Shown here one piece after another: positions 16,951-28,619 of a stretch of 64,000 nucleotides of DNA. The stretch comes from Aurantiacibacter marinus. Lineage in GTDB: Bacteria > Pseudomonadota > Alphaproteobacteria > Sphingomonadales > Sphingomonadaceae. Position numbers and translations under genes: made by a program. The notes beneath the pieces are model-generated. The model saw nothing but the letters and a program-made list of their open reading frames with translations. It did not search any database and was not told where the DNA came from. Every line of letters starts with the position of its first letter. The stretch's first letter is position 1. Location of the stretch: the NCBI RefSeq assembly GCF_001021555.1, contig NZ_LDCP01000002.1, forward strand, positions 372,001-436,000. The letters are read 5' to 3'.

Positions 16951-17331
16951 CTAACGCAGCAAAATGTAGGCCCAGACGGCGGCGGTCAGCACGACTGCGC
17001 CGACCATCGAAATCCAGGACCAATTGCGGTTGGTGTCGAGTTCAAATCCGGCACCTGCATCCATCACGAAGTGACGGATGCCCGATGCCGCATGATTGAA
17101 GAAAGCCCAGGTCAGACCGATCATGATGACATAGCCGAATGGCGAGCCCATCCAATCCGAGAAGTGGGCATAATATTCAGGACCGCTTGCCAAAGCGCCC
17201 AACCACCAGAGCAGCATGAACAGGCCGACAATTGCCATGCCGTCCCCTGTAACACGGTGGAGGATCGAAACCGCCATATGCGGTCCCCATTTCCAGATAG
17301 AAAGATGCGGCGAAAGGGGGCGTTCTGCCAT
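16951..17331 (-). CDS. sdhC: Succinate dehydrogenase cytochrome b556 subunit
   Basis: Predicted 126-residue anchor subunit of complex II. The N-terminus RPLSPHLSIWKWGPHMAVSI followed by LHRVTG is the family signature (S-P-H-x-x-I-Y/W and S-I-x-H-R-x-T-G), which contributes to the quinone site. Three membrane helices follow (about residues 32-52, 68-88 and 105-124), and HAASGIRHFVMDAG (about 80-93) holds the haem-ligand His. The frame stays open to 17514 but the ATG at 17331 gives the conserved N-terminus. It is the first gene of the sdhC-D-A run and faces a divergent SDR gene 145 bases away; the promoter must lie between them. Confidence 0.94.
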   Translation of the reverse strand: MAERPLSPHLSIWKWGPHMAVSILHRVTGDGMAIVGLFMLLWWLGALASGPEYYAHFSDWMGSPFGYVIMIGLTWAFFNHAASGIRHFVMDAGAGFELDTNRNWSWISMVGAVVLTAAVWAYILLR

Positions 17332-17476
17332 GATGTGTCCCGTTGGATGCGAATATGGCTCCCACTTAGCGGATGATACGCGTGAGACAAGCGCACCTTC
17401 GTCCGTATGCCGTTCTTTTCTGCGGCTTGCGCACTGCTCTTCCACCACTCGCGATGCGCCGCTATGATGCGTTGCC

Positions 17477-18202
17477 ATGACGAACATACTTGTGACAGGC
17501 AGCAGCCGAGGCATCGGACAAGCAATCGCGGATCAGCTGACGGAACGCGGCTGCAATGTGATCGGCCACGCCACCAAGGCGATTGATGCACGCACCATTG
17601 CCGCAGATTTCTGCGATCCTCCCGCCGCACAAATGCTGTGGCAGGAAGCTCTGGAGCGGCTGAATGGAAAAATAGATGTGCTGGTGAACAATGCCGGGCT
17701 GTTCGAACAAAGTCCGCTGCATGCCAGTGACATTGAATGGCTCGATCGCTGGGAAGATACCATGCGGATCAACTTGACGAGCGCCGCGCAGCTCAGTCGC
17801 TTTGCCATCCGCCATTGGCAGGACCGCGCAGAGCAAGACAAGGGTCGAGGCGGGCGGATTATCCACATCGCCAGCCGCGCCGCCTATCGCGGCGATTCCC
17901 CGGCGCATTGGCACTATGCCGCAGCCAAGGGCGGTATGGTGGCAATGCACAAGACAATTGCCCGTGGATATGCGCGCGACAATATCTTCAGTTACGCCAT
18001 CACTCCCGGCTTTACCGATACAGCGATGGCAGGCGATTATCTCGAAAGCCGGGGCGGCGATGGCTTGTTGGCCGACATCCCGCTGGGCCGTGTGGCAGAA
18101 CCGGAAGAGATTGCGGATATCGCTGTGTTCTGCGCACTTGATGCTCCGGCCAGCATGACAGGGGCGGTAATTGACGCAAACGGTGCCAGCTTTGTCCGTT
18201 AG
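17477..18202 (+). CDS. Short-chain dehydrogenase/reductase (SDR)
   Basis: Predicted 241-residue NAD(P)-dependent oxidoreductase with a Rossmann fold. The cofactor motif TGSSRGIG is at residues 7-14, NNAG at about 74-77, the catalytic Ser in IIHIASRAAYRG (about 131-142), and YAAAK (about 153-157) supplies Tyr and Lys. It is a classical SDR of FabG-like size, but with no clear substrate. The gene overlaps the following beta-lactamase gene and may be cotranscribed with it. It is divergent from sdhC. Confidence 0.9.
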   Translation: MTNILVTGSSRGIGQAIADQLTERGCNVIGHATKAIDARTIAADFCDPPAAQMLWQEALERLNGKIDVLVNNAGLFEQSPLHASDIEWLDRWEDTMRINLTSAAQLSRFAIRHWQDRAEQDKGRGGRIIHIASRAAYRGDSPAHWHYAAAKGGMVAMHKTIARGYARDNIFSYAITPGFTDTAMAGDYLESRGGDGLLADIPLGRVAEPEEIADIAVFCALDAPASMTGAVIDANGASFVR

Positions 18203-19133
18203 GCTGGCCGCATTGGCAGCAGTTGGAACCGCGGTTACCGCATGCGTTGCGCCGCAACCGCCCGCCCCGCCTTCTTCCGCCTCTGTGGTCGCAGCTGCAC
18301 GACAGCTCGCCCCTCCGGCCAGCGAATGGACCGGCGCTTGCGAAGACTGGGACGAATGGGAAAAACGCGCATCACCCTTCCGGGTTCACGGCAATACCTA
18401 TCATGTTGGCACATGCGGCATAACGGCGCTGCTTGTGGCAGGGCCGGATGGCCATGTGCTGATAGATACCGGTACCCGCAATGGATCCATTATCGTACTC
18501 GAGAATATCCGCTTGCTGGGCCTGCGACCGGAAAATGTTACTACCGTGCTGACCAGTCACGAACACTTCGATCATGTCGGCGGCGTGTGGTGGGTCATGC
18601 AAAATACCGGCGCGCGGGTGATCACTTCTCCTGTTGCGGCGCGGGTCATCGAAAGCGGCAGCCTTGATCCGCTTGATCCGCAAAACGGAGTGCAACCTCC
18701 CATGCAGGCCGTGGAAGCTTCGTTGATCACCGCGCTTACGCCCGGCCAGTCAATCGATCTGCACGGCACCCGCTTCACGCCGCTCGCCACTCCTGGCCAC
18801 ACGCCTGGCGCGCTGACATGGCAATGGGAAAGCTGCGACAATGGCGAGTGCCTGACCATTGTTTACGCTGACAGCCTCAGCCCGGTCAGCGGAGACATTT
18901 ATCGCTTTTCCGATCACCCGGGATATGTGCAGGCCTATCGCGACGGCCTCGCTGAACTGGCTGCGCTTGATTGCGATATCCTGCTTACTCCCCACCCCTC
19001 CGCCAGCAGTATGCGGGGCAAGCTGCTGGAAGGCGATCTGACCTCCGGCATGGATTGCGCTGCCTATGCGGCAGACCGGCTTGAACGGCTGGAAATCCGA
19101 CTGGCAAACGAAGCACAGGACGCCTCACAATGA
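18192..19133 (+). CDS. Subclass B3 metallo-beta-lactamase
   Basis: Predicted 313-residue exported zinc hydrolase that would open the beta-lactam ring. All ligand positions of subclass B3 appear intact: SHEHFDH (about residues 122-128; His116, His118, Asp120 and His121 in BBL numbering), TPGHTPG (His196), and LLTPHPS (His263). Strand motifs such as HVLIDTGT and IVYADSLSPVSGDIYRFSDH are those of B3 enzymes. The N-terminus MSVRLAALAAVGTAVTAC looks like a lipoprotein or secretory signal. There is no ATG; TTG 18192 gives the most compact signal peptide, but GTG 18183 or TTG 18171 are possible. It overlaps the SDR upstream and prmA downstream (ATGA). Substrate range is untested. Confidence 0.92.
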   Translation: MSVRLAALAAVGTAVTACVAPQPPAPPSSASVVAAARQLAPPASEWTGACEDWDEWEKRASPFRVHGNTYHVGTCGITALLVAGPDGHVLIDTGTRNGSIIVLENIRLLGLRPENVTTVLTSHEHFDHVGGVWWVMQNTGARVITSPVAARVIESGSLDPLDPQNGVQPPMQAVEASLITALTPGQSIDLHGTRFTPLATPGHTPGALTWQWESCDNGECLTIVYADSLSPVSGDIYRFSDHPGYVQAYRDGLAELAALDCDILLTPHPSASSMRGKLLEGDLTSGMDCAAYAADRLERLEIRLANEAQDASQ

Positions 19134-20035
19134 ATTGGAAATTGTCCGCAATCGCTTCGAAAGCGCACATAGAAGAGGCGTTGTACCGGCGCGACGAGAA
19201 TATCGGTTGGGACGAACATATCGTGCTGGCCGGTTTCGAAGTCGATCCGGATGAACCGGACTGCTGGCAGCTTGACGCCTATCTTGAAAACAAGCCCACT
19301 GAAAGTGACCGCAAAGCCGTGCGCTCGCTATTTGAAGGCAAGCCGCCTCGCCTTGTAGCTGAAGAAATACCGGAAACCGATTGGGTCAGCGTCAGCCAAC
19401 GCGGAGTTGAACCGATCCGCGCTGGCCGTTTCCATGTGCACACGCCTGATCACTCGCCCAGCAAGGACCGCGGTGTGCGCAATTTTTGCATTCCGGCCGC
19501 GCAGGCGTTTGGCACCGGTCATCATGAAACCACTGCCGGCTGCCTGATCATGCTGGATGCGATGCGGCGGCAGGGTGTCAATCCGCGCCATGTTGCCGAT
19601 ATCGGCACGGGCACCGGACTGCTGGCCTTCGCGGCGTTGGAATTGTGGCCCTATGCCGTTGTTACAGCGTCGGACAATGATCCGGTTTGTGAACCTGCCG
19701 TTCTGGACAATGCCCGGCGCAACAACGTGCGTCTCGGCACTGGCCATTCCGAAGTCACCATGGTGATTGCAGACGGCATGAACCATCCGCTGCTGCAGTC
19801 CGCCGCGCCGTTCGATCTGCTGATTGCCAATATTCTGGCCGGTCCGCTGATCGAGATGGCAGAAGACTTTAGCCAAGCTGTTGCCCCGCGCGGCCATATC
19901 GTTCTGTCAGGCCTCCTCACCCGGCAGGAAGCCGCAGTGCGCAGCGCCTATCGCCGCAGGGGCTTTCGCCTGCACCGCCGCCTATCCTCTGGCGACTGGT
20001 CAATCCTGTGGTTGAAACATAGATTCACCGGATGA
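19130..20035 (+). CDS. prmA: Ribosomal protein L11 methyltransferase
   Basis: Predicted 301-residue cytosolic SAM-dependent enzyme that trimethylates ribosomal protein L11. The N-terminal substrate-recognition part is followed by the signature FGTGHHETT (about residues 125-133), SAM motif I VADIGTGTGLLAFAA (about 154-168), and LLIANILAGPLIEMA (about 231-245), the N-I-L-A motif typical of PrmA. Length matches the family. The ATG overlaps the beta-lactamase stop codon, and the stop overlaps the next gene's ATG, so three unrelated genes are translationally linked. Confidence 0.93.
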   Translation: MNWKLSAIASKAHIEEALYRRDENIGWDEHIVLAGFEVDPDEPDCWQLDAYLENKPTESDRKAVRSLFEGKPPRLVAEEIPETDWVSVSQRGVEPIRAGRFHVHTPDHSPSKDRGVRNFCIPAAQAFGTGHHETTAGCLIMLDAMRRQGVNPRHVADIGTGTGLLAFAALELWPYAVVTASDNDPVCEPAVLDNARRNNVRLGTGHSEVTMVIADGMNHPLLQSAAPFDLLIANILAGPLIEMAEDFSQAVAPRGHIVLSGLLTRQEAAVRSAYRRRGFRLHRRLSSGDWSILWLKHRFTG

Positions 20036-20745
20036 AGTACAAGAGCATTCCGGCACTTCGGCGGGTAATCGGGGCGGTTTTGGCTCTGCTCGCGCTGGTC
20101 GTCATCGGGTATCTGGTGGCGGCATGGGTGGGCAGCACAATCCCGCAAAACAGCGGTTGGACCCCGCCTGAAGACGGGGTGGATATCATGGTCGAAACCA
20201 ATGGCGCGCACACCTCCATTATCGTCCCGATTGTCAGCGACCAGAAGGACTGGCGGGAAATTTTCCCAAGCGCCGCCCGCGCGGTTCCTTCTGGAACAAT
20301 GCCGACCCATATTGCCATTGGATACGGAGAGCGGGAGGTGTTCCTTCATGTCCCCACCTGGGGTGATCTGAAGCCAGGCACAGCCCTGCGCATTGCGACG
20401 GTCGGAGGGGATGCATTGCTGCGGGTGAGCCATTACGTGCGGCCTGCGCCCAGCGAACACCACCGGCCTTTGCGGATTACCCGCGATCAATATGCAGAAC
20501 TTGTTGCTGCCATCGAAACCGCCGTACCCGATCTGTCGCCGGAACAGATTCGAGAGGAATTTCACGGCACCTATGTCGACGATACTTATTACAGGGCGCT
20601 CGGCAGCTACACGATGATCAACACCTGCAACACCTGGGTGGGTGACCAACTGGCCGAAGCAGGCATTCCGATGGGGCTGTGGACCCCGCTGGCGGGCGGC
20701 GTAATGAAATGGATACCGGAGCCAGGGGGCCAGGCCGGAAGCTAG
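20032..20745 (+). CDS. DUF2459 / TIGR02117 family protein
   Basis: Predicted 237-residue membrane-anchored protein with one N-terminal hydrophobic helix (about residues 12-36). The rest matches the DUF2459 (TIGR02117) family: VETNGAHTSIIVPI, HIAIGYGEREVFLHVPTW and YTMINTCNTWVGDQLAEAGIP (conserved His, Cys, Asn residues and a Trp-rich end). The function of this family is unknown. A conserved His and Cys hint at a papain-like/NlpC-type fold, which is my inference. It is coupled to prmA by an ATGA overlap. Confidence 0.85.
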   Translation: MKYKSIPALRRVIGAVLALLALVVIGYLVAAWVGSTIPQNSGWTPPEDGVDIMVETNGAHTSIIVPIVSDQKDWREIFPSAARAVPSGTMPTHIAIGYGEREVFLHVPTWGDLKPGTALRIATVGGDALLRVSHYVRPAPSEHHRPLRITRDQYAELVAAIETAVPDLSPEQIREEFHGTYVDDTYYRALGSYTMINTCNTWVGDQLAEAGIPMGLWTPLAGGVMKWIPEPGGQAGS

Positions 20746-20818
20746 ACTCGATTGCGGAACTGCCGCGCGCCCCGCCCATTCTCTTTGCAACCAGACATTT
20801 TCCAGAGAGAATAGTATA

Positions 20819-21490
20819 ATGATCAAGACCCTCCTCATCACCGGCGCCTCCTCCGGCATCGGAGCTGCCACTGCCCGCGCCGCTTCCGCCGCAGGCTGGA
20901 ACGTCGCCCTCCTCGCCCGGTCAGCTGACAAATTGAACGAATTGGCTGCCGAAATTGGCGATACCGCCCTCGCGATCCCCTGCGACGTCACCGACCGCAG
21001 CGCGCTGGTGGATGCGGTCAACCAGACGGTTGCAAAATTCGGCGCGCTGGACGGTGCCTTCGCCAACGCCGGAACGGGCGTGAAATCGCCCGGTGTCGAA
21101 AACGGCGATCCGGACGAATGGCATGACATGATCCACATCAATATCCTGGCCGTGCTCTACACCGCGCACGCCACGCTGCCGCATTTGAAGAAGACAAAGG
21201 GCCACTTCATCGTCACCGGCTCCAAGGCCGGACGCGAGCATTTCAAAGGCTCAATCTACAGCGCCAGCAAGTGGTTCGTGCATGGCTTTGCAGGCAATCT
21301 TGCAGAGGAAATGCGCGAATGGCAGGGCCGCTGCACAGTGATCTCGCCGGGCATGGTCGACACACCATTCTTCGATGAAGGCAAGCCCACAAAGCTGCAA
21401 CCCGATGATGTGGCCGACGCGGTTGTATTTGCGCTCAGCCAACGCGGTTCCTCTGGTATCCGCGAAATTCACCTTATGCCAAACGACTGA
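20819..21490 (+). CDS. Short-chain dehydrogenase/reductase (SDR)
   Basis: Predicted 223-residue NAD(P)-dependent oxidoreductase. Motifs in order: TGASSGIG (residues 8-15), ANAGTG (about 81-86), catalytic Ser in FIVTGSKAGRE (about 129-139), and YSASK (about 144-148). It is similar in size to YdfG/serine-dehydrogenase-like SDRs, but the substrate is not recognisable. It starts 73 bases after the DUF2459 gene with a purine-rich AGAGAGAA before the ATG, and is followed by a strong hairpin. Confidence 0.9.
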   Translation: MIKTLLITGASSGIGAATARAASAAGWNVALLARSADKLNELAAEIGDTALAIPCDVTDRSALVDAVNQTVAKFGALDGAFANAGTGVKSPGVENGDPDEWHDMIHINILAVLYTAHATLPHLKKTKGHFIVTGSKAGREHFKGSIYSASKWFVHGFAGNLAEEMREWQGRCTVISPGMVDTPFFDEGKPTKLQPDDVADAVVFALSQRGSSGIREIHLMPND

Positions 21491-21497
21491 TGGCGGA

Positions 21498-21528
21498 GCA
21501 GGCGGCGCGCATCACCCGCGCCGCCTGC
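21498..21528. terminator. Strong hairpin between convergent SDR and ligA genes
   Basis: A perfect 12-bp stem (GCAGGCGGCGCG with CGCGCCGCCTGC) and a 7-base loop lie between two convergent stop codons. There is no T run, so intrinsic termination is plausible but not certain; it could serve both directions. Confidence 0.55.
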
Positions 21529-21550
21529 CCGCTCTCGCCCCTGTCCGGAA

Positions 21551-24134
<2,584 letters not shown>

Positions 24135-24135
<1 letters not shown>

Positions 24136-25799
24136 CAAACCCCCTCCAGCAAACGATCCGCCTGCGCTCTCGCCTCGGGTGTAACTTCCGCCCCGCTCAG
24201 CATTCGCGCGATTTCTTCCTTGCGCCCTTCGGCATCAAGCCGCGCAACGGAGGTCTTCGTCACCGTCCCCTTTGACGATTTCGCGATCATGTAATGCGTG
24301 TTTCCACGCGCGGCGACTTGGGGACTGTGCGTCACCGCCAGCAATTGCCCGCCGCTTGCCAGCCTCGCCAGGCGTTCACCGATGGCAGAGGCCACTGCCC
24401 CGCCCACGCCGCGGTCGATTTCGTCGAAGATCACTGTTGCCGCCCCGCCCTGCTCCGCCAAAGCCACTTTCAGCGCGAGGATAAAGCGGGAAAGTTCGCC
24501 CCCCGATGCGATCTTGTTCAGAGGCGCAAAATCTGCGCCCGGATTGGTGGAAATCAGGAATTCCACCGCGTCCATACCGCTTGGCCCCCAGCGATCCTCG
24601 GGCAGCTTCATAATCGAAGTCTGGAACCGCGCCGCGTCCAGTTTAAGCGGCGCAAGCTCTCCTGCCACCGCTCTATCAAGCTTCACGCCCGCTTTCACAC
24701 GCGCTGCATGGAGAGCCTCAGCCGCCTTGCGATAAGCCTCGCCCGCCGCCGCCTCCGCCTTGATCAATTCCGCCAGATTGGCATCGCCCTGCTCAATGGC
24801 ATCAAGCTTTTCGCGCATCTCGTTCATCACACGCGGCAGGTCATCGACCTGGCAATTGTGCTTGCGGGCCTGCGCGCGCAGTTCAAACAGGCGCGTTTCA
24901 ATGTCGTCAAGCTGTTCGGGATCGTGGGTGAGCGCGAGGGCTGCCGCGTTCAGCTTTACCTCTGCTTCATCCGCGTCAATAATGGCGCGGTCGAGGCTCG
25001 CCAAAGCCTCTGCCAAGAGCGCGTGCTCGGGCGCGATCCGGTCCAGCTTGCGCGCCGCGCTGCGCAATTGGGCAAGCGGCGACTTGCTGCCATCCCAAAC
25101 GGAACGCAAATCGTCCAGATCACCCTGCAATTTCTCGCCCTTCTGCATGTCGGAGCGGGATGTTGCGAGATTCTCCTCCTCGCCCACTTCAGGCGCAATC
25201 GCTGTCAGTTCGGCAAGATACGCCAGCAGCAAATCCTGATCCGCCCGCGCCTGTTCAATGCCTGCCCGCGCAGATTCCAGCTGGGCGCGCGCGCCGTGCC
25301 ATTTTTCCCAAGCGGATGATACGCGCGCCGCGTCGGCTCCGGCGAAACGGTCCAGCAGGAGCCTGTGGCCGCGCGGGTTCACAAGGCCGCGATCATCATG
25401 CTGGCCGTGCAATTCCACCAGCGCACCTGCCAGCTGGCGCAGCAAGGCCACGCTGACCGGCTGATCATTTATGAACGCCTTCGATCCGCCATCAGCCTTC
25501 AGCCGTCGCCGCACGATCAGCGGCTCGCCCGGCTCGATCTCGACTTCAGCCTCGCCCAGAGCATTGCTGATGGCAGGCGGAAAGGAATCGAATTCGAATG
25601 TGGCGGTGGCGCTGGCCTGATCTTCTCCGCTGCGCACCAGCGAAGTTTCTGCCCGCGCGCCCAGCACCAGACCCAAAGCATCCAGCAAGATAGATTTGCC
25701 CGCGCCCGTTTCGCCTGTCAGCACGCCAAGCCCTGGCCTGAAATTCAGGTCCAGCGCTTCGATCAGCACGATGTTCCGGATGGCAAGAGTGGTCAGCAT
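24135..25799 (-). CDS. recN: DNA repair protein RecN
   Basis: Predicted 554-residue SMC-like ATPase acting in recombinational double-strand-break repair. The N-terminal head has Walker A VLTGETGAGKSILLDAL (about residues 27-43), a central coiled coil runs from about 160 to 370, and the C-terminal head has the signature GGELSRFILALKVAL, Walker B TVIFDEIDRGVGG and the D-loop/His-switch region LLAVTHSPQVAARG. The ATG at 25799 gives the standard N-terminus MLTTLAIRNIVLIEAL; the frame is open to 25844. The order bamD, recN, ligA is the usual alphaproteobacterial one, here with two extra genes (PilZ and HEPN-like). Confidence 0.97.
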
Positions 25800-25924
25800 A
25801 ATGGTTTGGCCGCAAGCAATACGGCTCCACCCGTCCCGGCGCAACGATGGCTCGTCGCGAAATGGTGGAGCTTGAGTGAATTTTAACTCCTATCTGCTGG
25901 AATAGGGTCGCAGTAATAGAAGGT

Positions 25925-26251
25925 ATGGCCACCATGTCGGTGCTCACGATCAGGGCTCACAAGCGTTATGCGCTCCGGATGCCCTCCAAACTGGAAAGCG
26001 AGGGGCGCAAACCCGCCCCCTGCCTGCTCATCGAGCTTTCGCAGCACGGTGCGCGAATCAGCAACCTTGGACAGCGCAAATTTGCCGTTGGTGAAAGCGT
26101 GGCCCTGGACACCAGTTGCGGCCGCCGACTCGACGGGACGATTCGCTGGGCGCATGACGGGCGCGCAGGGATAGAGCTGGGCAAATCATTGCACCTGCCG
26201 GACCTTGCCGAATTGATTGATGCAAACCGCCGGGAAACGGCGGTCGCGTAA
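25925..26251 (+). CDS. Stand-alone PilZ domain protein
   Basis: Predicted 108-residue c-di-GMP-binding protein. It shows the two PilZ motifs: R-x3-R in RAHKRYALR (about residues 10-18) and a D/N-x-S-x2-G-like motif in ELSQHGARIS (about 37-46, with Glu in place of Asp/Asn). The rest is a short beta barrel ending in DGRAGIELGKSL. It lies on the opposite strand between recN and bamD. Two GGDEF-EAL proteins with PilZ domains are encoded 15-20 kb away. ATG at 25925 or 25934 are both usable. Confidence 0.85.
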   Translation: MATMSVLTIRAHKRYALRMPSKLESEGRKPAPCLLIELSQHGARISNLGQRKFAVGESVALDTSCGRRLDGTIRWAHDGRAGIELGKSLHLPDLAELIDANRRETAVA

Positions 26252-26257
26252 GCCTGG

Positions 26258-27052
26258 CTAGCCGCTGACCCGTGCTGGCTGATGTTCTTCCATCAGCTCA
26301 AACGCGCGTTCATACCATTCACTGCCCGGATAGTTTGCACCGAGCACGGCGGCATAACGCTGCGCCTCTTCAGGCACGCCAATCGAAAGGCTGGTTTCCA
26401 CAAGCCGGTAAAGCGCTTCTGGCGTGTGGCTGGTTGTCTGGTAATCATCGATTACATTCTGAAAGCGCAGCTGCGCGGCAAGCCATTGCCCGGTCCGTTC
26501 ATAAAAACGGCCGATTTCCATTTCCTTGCCGGCAAGGTGATCATTCACAAGATCAATCTTGAGCCGCGCATCGGCCGCGTAGGGGCTGCGAGGGTAGCGG
26601 CGGACGATTTCGTTCAGCGCAGTGAGCGCCTGACGGGTAATAGCCTGATCGCGTTCCACATCGCTGATCTGCTCGTAATAGCTGAGCGCGATGAGGTAAT
26701 AGGCGTAGGGCGCGTCCGCATTGCCCGGGTGAATTGACAAAAAGCGCGATGCAGAAGCAATTGCGCCATTATATTCGCGCGCTGCGTAATAGGAAAAAGA
26801 GCTCATCAGCTGCGCGCGGCGTGCCCATGGTGAATAGGGGTGTTGCCGTTCCACTTCATCGAACAGCGCCGCGGCAACTGCCAGATCACCCCGGTCAAGC
26901 CGTTCCTTCGCTGCGTTGTAGAGCGTTTCCACATCACGCGCGACATAGGCAAGGTCGGTCTGCTCGTTTGAACTGCCGCCTCCGCAGCCGGTCAGGACGA
27001 GAGCAAATGTAGCGGCCGCAAGGGCACCGCGAAGCGATTTTGTCGATGTCAT
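26258..27052 (-). CDS. bamD: Outer membrane assembly lipoprotein BamD
   Basis: Predicted 264-residue lipoprotein of the BAM complex that inserts beta-barrel proteins into the outer membrane. The signal ends in the lipobox LVLTGC, followed by a Gly/Ser linker. Five TPR-like helix pairs follow (about residues 35-235), with the typical segments HPYSPWARRAQLMSSFSYY and RYPRSPYAADARLKIDLVND. The ATG at 27052 places the signal peptide at the N-terminus; the frame open to 27283 is not needed. It is convergent with the PilZ gene, 6 bases apart. Confidence 0.95.
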   Translation of the reverse strand: MTSTKSLRGALAAATFALVLTGCGGGSSNEQTDLAYVARDVETLYNAAKERLDRGDLAVAAALFDEVERQHPYSPWARRAQLMSSFSYYAAREYNGAIASASRFLSIHPGNADAPYAYYLIALSYYEQISDVERDQAITRQALTALNEIVRRYPRSPYAADARLKIDLVNDHLAGKEMEIGRFYERTGQWLAAQLRFQNVIDDYQTTSHTPEALYRLVETSLSIGVPEEAQRYAAVLGANYPGSEWYERAFELMEEHQPARVSG

Positions 27053-27378
27053 AAGGTGCCTATAGCTACGCCAGCGCTGAACGCCAAGTGAAGGCGCGCC
27101 GCCATTACAAAATAGCGGGGCCAAAATGGCGGGTCCCAATAAGATGGCCCAAACGAGATGGGGCCAAATTCCCTTCCGACCGGCAAAAATCCAAACGCTC
27201 GACGCTGGTCGTGACAAATATGGCTGTCGTCCGGCGCGCCAGCGGTTCGTCGGAATTGCGCGATTGCCGGTCGAGACAGGCAATCATTTCAATACTGCCG
27301 TCCGTAGAAAACACTCATCGCTTCCGGTCACCCCCCACCCCCCAAATAGGGCCGGCAGCGCAAAGAGGAGGAAACAGG
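27053..27378. other. Divergent upstream region of bamD and urcA
   Basis: These 326 bases separate two divergent genes and should hold both promoters. I see a C-rich run near 27332-27345 and the ribosome binding site AGAGGAGG at 27366-27373 for urcA. No RNA gene or convincing coding frame was found. Confidence 0.4.
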
Positions 27379-27699
27379 ATGACCAATTTTCTGAAAGGCA
27401 GCCTTGCTGCTGCAATGTTCGCCAGCACGATGGCCGCCGCCCCGGCATTCGCCAATGACTCGGATGCTGTGGCAATGGCTCTGGTAGAGTATGGCGATCT
27501 CGATCTTTCGACCGAGCGCGGACAGGACCGGCTGCACAATCGCCTGCGCAGCGCCGCCCAGTATGCTTGCGGGATGGACATCAGAAGCGCCAGGTCGCTT
27601 CTCCCGAGCCGCCAGGCCCGCGAATGTTACACCGAAAAAATGCGCGGTTTCGAACGGCAGGTCACAGCTTTGATAGGCACCGAAACCCGCCGCGGCTGA
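27379..27699 (+). CDS. UrcA family secreted protein
   Basis: Predicted 106-residue periplasmic protein with a signal peptide ending near APAFA. The UrcA pattern is clear: VEYGDLDLSTERGQDRLHNR followed by LRSAAQYACG (Y-x-D-L-L, G-x3-L-x3-R-x-A-A-x2-C), and a second Cys comes later in ARECYTEKM, so a disulfide is likely. UrcA proteins are common in sphingomonads and caulobacters, and their function is unknown. The ATG follows a strong Shine-Dalgarno sequence at the correct distance, so I prefer it to the open frame starting at 27088. Confidence 0.88.
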   Translation: MTNFLKGSLAAAMFASTMAAAPAFANDSDAVAMALVEYGDLDLSTERGQDRLHNRLRSAAQYACGMDIRSARSLLPSRQARECYTEKMRGFERQVTALIGTETRRG

Positions 27700-27881
27700 C
27701 AAGCTGGCCTAACGCGGCCTCGCTGGCTGAAGGTCGTGAGGTAAGCGCGGCCCGCATCCAGCGAAGCGCTCCGGAGCCCGCAGCATTTGTATTTCCTCCA
27801 CCGGAAACATTGCGGCGGGCTCCTTCTTTTTGATGTGTGCGGGGCTGGCGCAGCAGGCCATGCTTTCGTATACGATGCGCC

Positions 27882-28619
27882 ATGGCGAAATCGCTTTTCG
27901 AACTGAACCCCGATCTCGACCGAGCCGCACTGGCAACAGAGTTTGCAGGCGCGAACCGGTTGCAGATCAGGAACATCCTCACCGATGAAACCGCGCGCGA
28001 ACTGCGCACGATCCTGCATGACCACACGGATTGGGGACTGGGACTTCAAGCCGGTACGCACGGCAAGCCGCAAGGTTTCAGAGCGCAGGATTTGCGCCAG
28101 AAAGACATCGCCATGCAGGCGATGGAATTGGCAAAGGAGACGGACAAGGCTGCGGCGGGGCGCGACTATGCTTACCGATCGCTACGCTATTCACTGGTCG
28201 AGGCATTGCAGGGCGGCTGGGATCCAGACGGTCCGCATGAAATCCTGCTTGAACATCTGAACGCGGAGCCCTTCCTCGGCCTCATGCGTGATATCACCGG
28301 CATTGCGGAACTGGCCAAGGCCGATGCCCATGCCAGTTGCTTTGGAGCACAGCATTTCCTCGGCCGCCACGTTGACAGTCATGTCGAGGAAGGCTGGCGG
28401 ATCGCCTACGTCCTCAATCTGACCATCGATGACTGGTATCCGGACTGGGGCGGTTATCTGGTCTTCTTCGATGACGACGACAATATTGAAACCGGTTTCA
28501 AACCCCGGTTCAACACGCTGAACCTGTTTCGGGTACCGCAGGCACACGCCGTCACATACGTCCCGCCGTTCGCACCGAAGGGCCGCTATGCGATAAGCGG
28601 CTGGCTGCACGATAGATGA
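27882..28619 (+). CDS. 2-oxoglutarate/Fe(II) oxygenase
   Basis: Predicted 245-residue cytosolic dioxygenase of the prolyl-4-hydroxylase-like group. The iron ligands are seen as H-x-D in GRHVDSHVEEGWRIAYVLNL (about residues 160-180) and a distal His in PQAHAVTYVPP (about 219-229); the Arg for 2-oxoglutarate is in KGRYAISGW near the C-terminus. The layout resembles Tpa1/OGFOD1-type oxygenases that hydroxylate a protein or peptide. Its stop codon overlaps the ATG of the TPR-oxygenase gene, so the two are likely to work together. The ATG at 27882 is preferred over in-frame upstream codons. Confidence 0.87.
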   Translation: MAKSLFELNPDLDRAALATEFAGANRLQIRNILTDETARELRTILHDHTDWGLGLQAGTHGKPQGFRAQDLRQKDIAMQAMELAKETDKAAAGRDYAYRSLRYSLVEALQGGWDPDGPHEILLEHLNAEPFLGLMRDITGIAELAKADAHASCFGAQHFLGRHVDSHVEEGWRIAYVLNLTIDDWYPDWGGYLVFFDDDDNIETGFKPRFNTLNLFRVPQAHAVTYVPPFAPKGRYAISGWLHDR

